Origin: Bacillota bacterium
Lineage (GTDB): Bacteria; Bacillota; Clostridia; Christensenellales; CAG-138
DNA length: 10,888 nucleotides
Reading direction: 5' to 3'
Assembly: GCA_023396535.1 (NCBI GenBank)
Contig: JAEWWD010000275.1
Span: 1-10,888, forward strand
Shown: positions 6,437 through 10,888 of the stretch, one piece after another
Numbering within the stretch: the first letter of the stretch is position 1
How the letters are laid out: each line of letters starts with the position of its first letter
Notes under the pieces: model-generated
What the model saw: only the letters and a program-made list of their open reading frames with translations
Told to the model about the DNA's origin: nothing
The model's database searches: none
Position numbers and translations under genes: made by a program

Positions 6437-6955
6437 ATGAGCACAGAAAGCCTGGAAGCGCTGTACGAAGCGCACGCCAAAACCGTATACTGGGCGGCAT
6501 ACGGCGTATCCCGCGATGAGCAGGCGGCGGCGGACGCAGTGCAGAACGTGTTTTTAAACGCGTATCGCCATCTGGAGGCGCTTGCGGGAATGACGAGTGA
6601 ACAGCGCCGCGCGTGGCTTTACCGCAGCGCGGTGAACAACAGCATCGACATGCTGCGCAGGAACAAGCGTACCGTGCCGACGGAGGACGCCGGCGTGCTG
6701 GAACCCGATTCAGCCCTGGGCCCCGAGGCGCAGGCGGAACAAAACGAAACCAGCGCCGCCGTGAAACGGCATCTTGACGCGCTGCCGGAGAAATACCGGG
6801 AGCCGCTGTACCTGTACTATTTCGCCGAGATGGATTATCACCAAATTGCGAAAATACTCGACATGAGCGAAGGCACGCTCAAATCCCGCATGTCGCGGGG
6901 TCGCGAAATGCTCAAAAAAGAACTGCAAAAAGGAGGCGAGCTGTATGCGCGATAA
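6437..6955 (+). CDS. ECF-type RNA polymerase sigma factor
   Basis: A 172-residue sigma-70 family protein with only regions 2 and 4, the layout of group 4 (ECF) factors. Region 2 is about residues 6-78 (LYEAHAKTVYWAAYGVSRDE, DAVQNVFLNAYRHL, WLYRSAVNNSIDMLRRNKR). A linker rich in Glu and Ala follows (79-108). Region 4 is about 109-164 (LPEKYREPLYLYYFAEMDYH, then the helix-turn-helix IAKILDMSEGTLKSRMSRGR). It redirects RNA polymerase to a specific promoter set that cannot be deduced here. The frame is open to 6332, but MSTESLEALY at 6437 is where family similarity starts, so this ATG is preferred. Its ribosome binding site (GGCAGG) is weak, suggesting low basal translation. The next gene overlaps it by 11 bp, the usual arrangement for a cognate anti-sigma factor. 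Confidence 0.93.
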   Translation: MSTESLEALYEAHAKTVYWAAYGVSRDEQAAADAVQNVFLNAYRHLEALAGMTSEQRRAWLYRSAVNNSIDMLRRNKRTVPTEDAGVLEPDSALGPEAQAEQNETSAAVKRHLDALPEKYREPLYLYYFAEMDYHQIAKILDMSEGTLKSRMSRGREMLKKELQKGGELYAR

Positions 6956-7751
6956 CGAAAAGCTGAATATAGACGCATTGCTGCGCGACGTAGCGCGGCA
7001 GCAGAACGCCGCCCTGAAGCTGGACGATATCAAACAGGACCTGCTCAAAAAAGTACGGGAAGGGGAATATCCCGACGCGCCTGAACCTGCCGACGAACTT
7101 TCCGCCCGCCGCGACAAAAAGGCGCGCATACGCAGGCTGACCATAGGCTTTGCCTCGGCCGCCGCGGCTTTGCTGCTGCTCCTGAGCGCGCGCGATATGC
7201 TTTCCCGCTCCAACATGACGGACCAGGCCGCCCCGCAGGAGCGTTACGCCGCAAGCGCGCCGGAAGCCGCCAAGAATTCCGCGGCGGCGGAGCAGGCGGA
7301 TATACTTTCCCTGCCCGCGCCCGCGGCCATGCCGGAATCGCCCGCGGCCATGCCCGCCGCAACGGAGGCGCCGGCGGCAATAGAACCGCAGCTTGGAACA
7401 ATGCAGGCGCCCGAAGACACCGCCGGAGGCACAGGCGCGGCTTCGCAGGATACGGCGGACAACGGAACCCGCAGCCTGTACGGCATTGCTGCGGACGACG
7501 CTTCGGCCTCCGCCATAGAAGCCGTGCGCGCCGCGCTGCTGGCGGCCGGGCGCGACGCCGACGCCAAGACCGTCTATGCAGACGCCTTGCTGGTGGAAAA
7601 TGCCGAATTTACGCTGCGCACGCTCTCCGGCGACCCCGCCGAGGTGCAGAGCATGGCGCTGTATGTCGTATCGTTGGGCGCGGACGAGGATACCGCGAAA
7701 AAGTACGCCGTGGACGCCGCAACATTCGAGGTGTACGGGGAGATTGTTTGA
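6945..7751 (+). CDS. Probable membrane anti-sigma factor (non-zinc type)
   Basis: A 268-residue single-pass membrane protein encoded directly behind the sigma factor. The ATG overlaps the sigma gene's end by 11 bp, and AGGAGG (6931-6936) lies inside that gene, so translation is probably coupled. An N-terminal charged cytosolic part (1-64, with KLDDIKQDLLKKVREGEY) would bind sigma. A transmembrane helix at about 65-82 follows RARIRR-type positive charges (inside). Then comes an Ala/Pro/Glu-rich extracytoplasmic spacer (about 95-165) and a small folded domain (about 178-268: IEAVRAALLAAGRDADAKTV...FTLRTLSGDPAEVQSMALYV). There is no Cys or His anywhere, so the HxxxCxxC zinc anti-sigma motif is absent. 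The anti-sigma role is inferred from position and topology, not from a recognised domain. The outer domain could be the sensor. Confidence 0.75.
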   Translation: MRDNEKLNIDALLRDVARQQNAALKLDDIKQDLLKKVREGEYPDAPEPADELSARRDKKARIRRLTIGFASAAAALLLLLSARDMLSRSNMTDQAAPQERYAASAPEAAKNSAAAEQADILSLPAPAAMPESPAAMPAATEAPAAIEPQLGTMQAPEDTAGGTGAASQDTADNGTRSLYGIAADDASASAIEAVRAALLAAGRDADAKTVYADALLVENAEFTLRTLSGDPAEVQSMALYVVSLGADEDTAKKYAVDAATFEVYGEIV

Positions 7752-7770
7752 GCGCAAAGCGCTCAAACAA
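7744..7770 (+). other. Perfect inverted repeat across the anti-sigma stop codon
   Basis: TTGTTTGAGCGC (7744-7755) and GCGCTCAAACAA (7759-7770) pair over 12 bp with an AAA loop. The TGA stop (7749-7751) lies within the left arm. No T-run follows, and repeat copy C starts at the next base. It could act with the following hairpin as a transcript end or block 3' exonucleases. Confidence 0.75.
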
Positions 7771-7933
7771 AATGAACAATGCAGAATGAACAATTAACAA
7801 TGAATGAAGGAATTCCCCTTGGGGAATTCCTTTTTATATTATGTGCTTTGTGTCCTCTCCCATAATCAAAGAAATTCCCGGCAGGAAATTTCAACCACCA
7901 TTGTTCATTTTACATTGTTAATTGTTCATTGTT
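7771..7933 (-). repeat. Dispersed AT-rich palindromic repeat, copy C
   Basis: This lies between the convergent anti-sigma and methyltransferase genes and is inverted relative to copy A. Ends are AATGAACAATGCAGAATGAA and its loose inverse, ATTGTTAATTGTTCATT. Hairpins are GGAATTCCCC-TT-GGGGAATTCC (7809-7830) and an imperfect one at 7871-7892 (GAAATTCCC...GGAAATTTC). On the - strand it shares GGAATTTCTTTGA-TATG with copy A. The first 19 bases equal copy B. Confidence 0.75.
7809..7835 (+). terminator. Terminator-like hairpin inside repeat copy C
   Basis: A perfect 10-bp stem, GGAATTCCCC/GGGGAATTCC, with a TT loop is followed by TTTTT (7831-7835). It would terminate + strand transcripts of the sigma/anti-sigma operon. 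The very small loop means the inner pairs probably open. Confidence 0.6.
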
Positions 7934-7960
7934 GGGCTGGCGCGAAGCGCCTAGCCCAAC
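7931..7960 (-). other. Inverted repeat across the methyltransferase stop codon
   Basis: GTTGGGCT-GGCGC (7931-7943) pairs with GCGCC-AGCCCAAC (7947-7960) around a GAA loop, with one bulged base at 7952. That is a 13-bp stem. The stop codon of the - strand gene (7951-7953) is in one arm. Repeat copy C abuts it. On the - strand no T-run follows. Confidence 0.7.
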
Positions 7961-8646
7961 AGGTCTCCGCCCAAAAACCGCCGTCCCGCGGCCTCGCAGG
8001 CGGCCAGTACGGAATAACTGCCCGCCGCCGGGTCGATCACCCAATCCCCCGGCTCGGTAACGGCGAGTATGAGCCGCCTTTGCAGTTCCACAGGCTTTGC
8101 GTGCGGGTGTACTTTTTGCGCGCGCTCGGCCCACACGTCGGGGATCGTATGATCGTTCCAGGCATGCCGCGCCTTCTTGGGGCGCTTCTGCAGCACGACG
8201 AGGTATTCCGACGAGCGCCGCGTGCGGTAGCCCATGCCGATGCGCTGCTTATCCCACACGATCATATCCACGATTTCAAGCTGCGTACCCGTAAGCCATG
8301 GCGGCACGCCCTCGCAGAGGTGGAATTTATCCACCCATAAAAACAGGTGCCCGCTTTTTTGGAGCGCCCTGTCCAGCCCCAGCAGGAACGCGCAGATATC
8401 TCCCTCCGCCATCTGAGGCAGCCGCGCCCTCCCCTGCCCGCGCTGCACGCCCTCGTTGCCATAGCAAAGCTTATCCAGCACGCCGCGGTACTGTGGATCA
8501 AAAAACGCGGCGGCCGCGCTTTCCTCCCTGAGGGCGGACAGCAACGTCAGGCCATCGACGCAATTGCGCGCGTCGGGCAGTATGGGCGGTATATCCCTTG
8601 TCAGTTCATCGTTTGGCATAAGTATGCTTTCGCGCAACTGATCCAT
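7951..8646 (-). CDS. Site-specific DNA methyltransferase, beta-class, solitary
   Basis: A 231-residue enzyme predicted to transfer a methyl group from S-adenosylmethionine to adenine N6 or cytosine N4 in DNA. The catalytic motif IV comes first, as FFDPQY (D50-Y53, a variant of DPPY). The C-terminal part holds HPHAKPVELQRRLI and the cofactor-binding motif GDWVIDPAAGS (200-210), then RRFLGGDL. This order (IV before I) is that of the beta class. The start is ATG at 8646 because GGAGG (complement of 8652-8656) lies 5 nt upstream; an in-frame ATG 18 nt earlier lacks a site. It is smaller than typical chromosomal beta methyltransferases, leaving little room for a large target-recognition domain, and resembles phage or accessory enzymes. 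No restriction endonuclease or phage gene is nearby. The target site cannot be predicted. Confidence 0.88.
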   Translation of the reverse strand: MDQLRESILMPNDELTRDIPPILPDARNCVDGLTLLSALREESAAAAFFDPQYRGVLDKLCYGNEGVQRGQGRARLPQMAEGDICAFLLGLDRALQKSGHLFLWVDKFHLCEGVPPWLTGTQLEIVDMIVWDKQRIGMGYRTRRSSEYLVVLQKRPKKARHAWNDHTIPDVWAERAQKVHPHAKPVELQRRLILAVTEPGDWVIDPAAGSYSVLAACEAAGRRFLGGDLLG

Positions 8647-8673
8647 AACAGCCTCCGTCTGCAATTTGCATCT

Positions 8674-8704
8674 ATTGTATCATATCGAAGCGAAATATAA
8701 GCAA
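8674..8704 (-). promoter_or_regulatory. Promoter of the methyltransferase gene
   Basis: On the - strand there is TTGCTT (complement of 8699-8704), a 19-bp spacer, and TACAAT (complement of 8674-8679) preceded by TG as an extended -10. The leader would be about 20 nt. It is divergent from the T-box promoter at 8721. Confidence 0.5.
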
Positions 8705-8720
8705 ATTAAAGCCAAAATAC

Positions 8721-8750
8721 TTGCGTTTTTCTGATTGGCTGTGCTAAAAT
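8721..8750 (+). promoter_or_regulatory. Promoter of the pheS T-box transcript
   Basis: TTGCGT (8721-8726), an 18-bp spacer and TAAAAT (8745-8750) with a TGC extended -10. Transcription would start near 8757, just before the structured leader. Confidence 0.6.
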
Positions 8751-8756
8751 AGCTTG

Positions 8757-9040
8757 CAAATACCTGCGATGAAGGTGCCGGGCTGCCTCGGTAACGCCGA
8801 AAAGTTACCTAAGTCCGCATGAAAAGAGAACGCCGCCGGGGAAACCCGTGCTGAAAGCGGCGCATGCGCGACAGGATACGCCCTTTCTCTCCTGAGCAGC
8901 CCCGGTGAAGCCCTGTTCTGGGTGCGTAGTCGGCGGCGGGTAAGCCCGTTACAGCGACAAAGGCTCCGTTTATCGCGGGGCGAAACAGGGTGGTACCACG
9001 AGCCGTACGCATCGTCCCTATGAGGGCGGGCGTTTTTTTT
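8757..9040 (+). ncRNA. T-box riboswitch controlling pheS-pheT, Phe type
   Basis: A cis-acting leader that senses uncharged tRNA. The T-box AGGGTGGTACCACG (8987-9000) is near-perfect. Its TGGT can pair with the ACCA end of tRNA-Phe (discriminator A). Antiterminator: AGGG/CCCT plus ACG/CGT (8998-9000 with 9013-9015); the usual GCG/CGC pair is replaced by a matching A-U pair. Competing terminator: 9007-9033 with CCCT-ATG-AGGG at its tip and a run of eight Ts. Stem I can be traced as CCGGGCTGC (8778-8786) with GCAGCCC (8896-8902), CGCATG/CATGCG (8816-8821, 8863-8868), an AGAGA bulge, and GCCGC/GCGGC. The specifier is likely TTC (8885-8887), the Phe codon in the expected 3' strand; this is tentative. 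The span 9041-9102 holds a GCGCC/GGCGC hairpin (9071-9088) just before the pheS ribosome binding site. Confidence 0.93.
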
Positions 9041-9102
9041 ATGTCATCGATTATTCTTCTTAAATACATGTGCGCCGCGACGGGCGCAATAAGGAGGCAG
9101 TT

Positions 9103-10125
9103 ATGCTGGAGAATCTTGAAAAAATAGGCCGCGAGGCGTTCGATCGTCTCTGTGCGGCAAAAGACGAGGCGGATATCGAGGCGCTCAATGTCAGCGTGCT
9201 CGGCCGCAGCGGTTCGCTTACGGAAATACTGCGCACGATGGGCAAGCTGCACAAGGATGTGCGCGCGCAGCTTGGCCAGGAAGCCAACAAGCTCAAGCGC
9301 GAGCTGGAAGCGGCCATCGAGGAAAAACGCGCGCGCATTCACGAAGAGGAAAAGGCGGCGCGTTTCCTGCGCGAAACAGTGGACATCACCGAACCGGGCA
9401 AGCGCATTTTGCCGCGCGGCAGGCTTCACCCCATGACGCAGGCGTACCGCGATATCCGCGACGCGCTCATCGGCATGGGCTTCATGACGTTCGACGGCCC
9501 CGAAGTGGACCTCGACCTGTACAATTTCGAGCTGCCCAACATGCCGCCGGACCACCCGGCGCGGGATACGCAGGATACCTTCTACATCAACGACCGCGTG
9601 GTGCTCAGGACCCACACCACCAACTGCGAGCCGCGCGCGCTGCTCACGCTCAAGCCGCCGTTTCGGGTGGTCATCCCCGGCCGCTGCTTCCGCGTGGACG
9701 AGGTGGACGCGAGCCATTCCCCCATATTCATGCAGATGGAGGGGCTGGTCGTGGACCGTAACGTCACACTCGCGGACCTCAAGGGCACGCTGGAGACATT
9801 CGTGCACGCCGTATTCGGCGAGCATGTGAAAACGCGTTTCCGCCCCAGCTACTTCCCGTTCACGGAGCCGTCGGCGGAGTTGGACATTTCCTGCACCATC
9901 TGCGGCGGCAAGGGCTGCAGACTGTGCAAAGGCACGGGCTGGCTCGAAATACTGGGCAGCGGCGTGACCAACCCGCACGAAATCGAGAACTGCGGCCTCG
10001 ACCCGCGCGAATGGAAAGCGTTCGCGTTCGGCCTGGGCGTGGACCGCGTGGCCAGCCTCAAATACGGCATCACGGATATCCGGCTGCAGTATGAGAACGA
10101 CGCGCGGTTCCTGCGCCAGTTCTGA
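9103..10125 (+). CDS. pheS: Phenylalanyl-tRNA synthetase alpha subunit
   Basis: The catalytic subunit of the alpha2-beta2 class II synthetase that charges tRNA-Phe; 340 residues, the normal length. An N-terminal coiled-coil arm (about 1-90, rich in Lys and Glu) contacts tRNA. The catalytic core follows: HPMTQAYRDIRDALIGMGF (motif 1 area), GRCFRVDEVDASHSPIFMQM (193-212, motif 2) and FAFGLGVDRVASLKYGI (307-323, motif 3). C264-C267-C272-C275 form a four-cysteine cluster before GTGWLEILGSG. Many homologues have MVHP after this point; here it is VTNP. The ATG at 9103 follows AAGGAGG (9091-9097) by 5 nt and begins MLENLEKIG; the longer frame from 9070 lacks such a site. Expression depends on the T-box leader. 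pheT follows after a repeat element. Confidence 0.97.
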   Translation: MLENLEKIGREAFDRLCAAKDEADIEALNVSVLGRSGSLTEILRTMGKLHKDVRAQLGQEANKLKRELEAAIEEKRARIHEEEKAARFLRETVDITEPGKRILPRGRLHPMTQAYRDIRDALIGMGFMTFDGPEVDLDLYNFELPNMPPDHPARDTQDTFYINDRVVLRTHTTNCEPRALLTLKPPFRVVIPGRCFRVDEVDASHSPIFMQMEGLVVDRNVTLADLKGTLETFVHAVFGEHVKTRFRPSYFPFTEPSAELDISCTICGGKGCRLCKGTGWLEILGSGVTNPHEIENCGLDPREWKAFAFGLGVDRVASLKYGITDIRLQYENDARFLRQF

Positions 10126-10138
10126 AGCCGCTAAAAAA

Positions 10139-10269
10139 ATGAATAGTGAATAGTTAATAAGTAATAATTGCGGATAAAATCCCTCTGGGATTTTTCTGAA
10201 CAAATAAAAAGAAATCCCGTTGGGATTTCCGCCTGAATTGTTCATTATTCATTATTCATTATATTAATT
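10139..10269 (-). repeat. Dispersed AT-rich palindromic repeat, copy D, between pheS and pheT
   Basis: Inverted relative to copy A. It shares ATTTCCGCCTGAATT (10225-10239, reverse of 1243-1257) and, in reverse, CAGAAAAATCCC and GGGATTTTATCC. Hairpins are AAAATCCC-TCT-GGGATTTT (10176-10194, then one more T) and GAAATCCC-GTT-GGGATTTC (10211-10229). Compared with copy A the second stem shows a paired change (TTCC/GGAA to TCCC/GGGA). It separates two genes that are normally adjacent. Confidence 0.8.
10238..10265 (+). promoter_or_regulatory. Possible pheT promoter formed by the repeat end
   Basis: TTGTTC (10238-10243), a 16-bp spacer and TATATT (10260-10265) lie at the downstream end of repeat copy D, about 43 nt before the pheT ATG. 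The -35 match is poor, and AT-rich sequence gives chance -10 hits, so this is tentative. Confidence 0.3.
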
Positions 10270-10307
10270 CTGAAATGACCCTCGTTTTGAGCAAGGAGGT
10301 AACACAT

Positions 10308-10888
10308 ATGAAACTTCCCCTGAAATGGCTGAAGGAATATATCGACTACGATGTGACCCACGAGGAGTTCGTGGAGAAAATGATGTGGCGCGGCTTCGAG
10401 GTGGCGGACATACTGCCCGAACTGCCGGAGGTTTCCGGCGTGGTGGTCGGCCGCGTACTCAAAGTAGAACAGCACCCCAACGCGGAAAAGCTGCATGTTT
10501 GTGCGGTGGACGCGGGCGAAGGCGCACAGCGCGCCATCGTGTGCGGCGCGCCCAACGTATACGAGGGCATGCTCGCGCCCGTGGCGCTGCCCGGCGCGAA
10601 ACTGCCCGGCGGCATTGAAATACAGCCCACCGTCATGCGCGGCATTGAAAGCGCGGGCATGCTCTGCTCCGGCAAGGAGCTGGGGCTGACCGACGCGGAC
10701 TACCCCGGCAGCGAGGTATACGGCCTCTTAGACATACAGGGCGAACACGCGCCGGGCGAGCCCATCGCCAAAGCGCTGGACATGGACGACGTCATATTCG
10801 ACATCGAGCTGACCGCCAACCGCCCGGACTGCCTGAGCATCGTGGGCATGTGCCGCGAGGTCGCCTCCGCATTGGGCAAGCCGTTTTC
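10308..10888 (+). CDS. pheT: Phenylalanyl-tRNA synthetase beta subunit, N-terminal part (cut by window end)
   Basis: The first 193 residues of a protein normally near 800. It pairs with PheS and supplies tRNA binding and editing. MKLPLKWLKEYIDYD is the typical opening. Residues about 41-150 form the OB-fold tRNA-binding domain (GVVVGRVLKVEQHPNAEKLH, IVCGAPNVYEGM, VMRGIESAGMLCSGKELGL). FDIELTANRPDCLSIVG (164-180) marks the start of the editing-domain region. The start is fixed by AAGGAGG, 9 nt before the ATG. It would normally be transcribed with pheS from the T-box promoter; here 182 bp containing a hairpin repeat intervene. Confidence 0.96.
   Translation, partial: MKLPLKWLKEYIDYDVTHEEFVEKMMWRGFEVADILPELPEVSGVVVGRVLKVEQHPNAEKLHVCAVDAGEGAQRAIVCGAPNVYEGMLAPVALPGAKLPGGIEIQPTVMRGIESAGMLCSGKELGLTDADYPGSEVYGLLDIQGEHAPGEPIAKALDMDDVIFDIELTANRPDCLSIVGMCREVASALGKPF

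Noticed and set aside
5302..6480. 392-residue open frame on the - strand
   Set aside because: It is antisense to the serpin, which has clear family motifs. It also crosses the sigma operon promoter.
6912..7793. 293-residue open frame on the - strand
   Set aside because: It is antisense to the anti-sigma gene, has biased composition, has no ribosome binding site logic and runs into repeat DNA.
7804..8340. 178-residue + strand frame starting in repeat copy C
   Set aside because: It runs through the repeat and antisense to the methyltransferase, with no domain signature.
7951..8646. Complete restriction-modification system
   Set aside because: No endonuclease or specificity gene is present on either side; the neighbours are a sigma operon and pheS.
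8916..8918. Alternative TTC specifier (in ccctgTTCtggg)
   Set aside because: It lies outside the helix that closes stem I (8778-8786 with 8896-8902), so TTC at 8885-8887 is the better candidate.
8809..10245. 478-residue open frame on the - strand
   Set aside because: It lies opposite the T-box and pheS, is rich in Ala, Arg, His and Val as expected for antisense of GC-rich coding DNA, and shows no family features.
1215..10269. CRISPR array
   Set aside because: The repeats are kilobases apart, differ from each other, are in both orientations and have no regular spacers.

Overview
The window looks like chromosomal DNA from a GC-rich, endospore-forming member of the Clostridia (Bacillota). The grounds are spoIIR (forespore-to-mother-cell signalling), a T-box leader in front of the phenylalanyl-tRNA synthetase genes, strong AGGAGG-type ribosome binding sites, and Clostridia-like protein sequences. 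GC-rich coding regions alternate with strikingly AT-rich intergenic repeats. A serpin is compatible with a gut-associated lineage, but that is inference; the genus cannot be named from sequence alone.

Layout. 1-3343: the 3' part of glnS, then gltX and a small unrecognised cytosolic gene, all on the + strand and closed by a clear intrinsic terminator. 3365-4162: spoIIR behind a candidate sigma-F promoter, closed by a perfect 28-nt bidirectional terminator. 4182-6252: two divergent lipoprotein genes, a small PepSY-like protein (- strand) and an inhibitory-type serpin (+ strand), sharing a short promoter region. 6280-7751: a good sigma-A promoter, an ECF-type sigma factor and an overlapping single-pass membrane protein that is probably its anti-sigma factor. 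7951-8646 (- strand): a solitary beta-class DNA methyltransferase. 8721-10888: promoter, Phe-type T-box riboswitch, pheS and the start of pheT, cut by the window edge.

The main feature not explained by genes is a family of AT-rich, hairpin-bearing dispersed repeats. There are four copies (about 1215-1362, 4019-4076, 7771-7933, 10139-10269), in both orientations. They sit between glnS and gltX, at the 3' end of spoIIR, between the convergent anti-sigma and methyltransferase genes, and between pheS and pheT. Conserved blocks flank short stems whose arms differ between copies with compensating changes. One copy supplies the last codons and the stop of spoIIR. Three gene ends that abut the repeats carry inverted repeats folding across the stop codon.

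Functionally, the synthetase genes (glnS, gltX, pheS, pheT) form two translation blocks, the second controlled by uncharged tRNA-Phe. The middle of the window is envelope- and stress-directed: surface lipoproteins, a secreted sporulation signal, and a sigma/anti-sigma pair whose targets cannot be read from this window. No complete new defence or mobile system is visible. The best candidates for something undescribed are the repeat family and its stop-codon hairpins, the lipid-anchored serpin, and the non-zinc anti-sigma protein.
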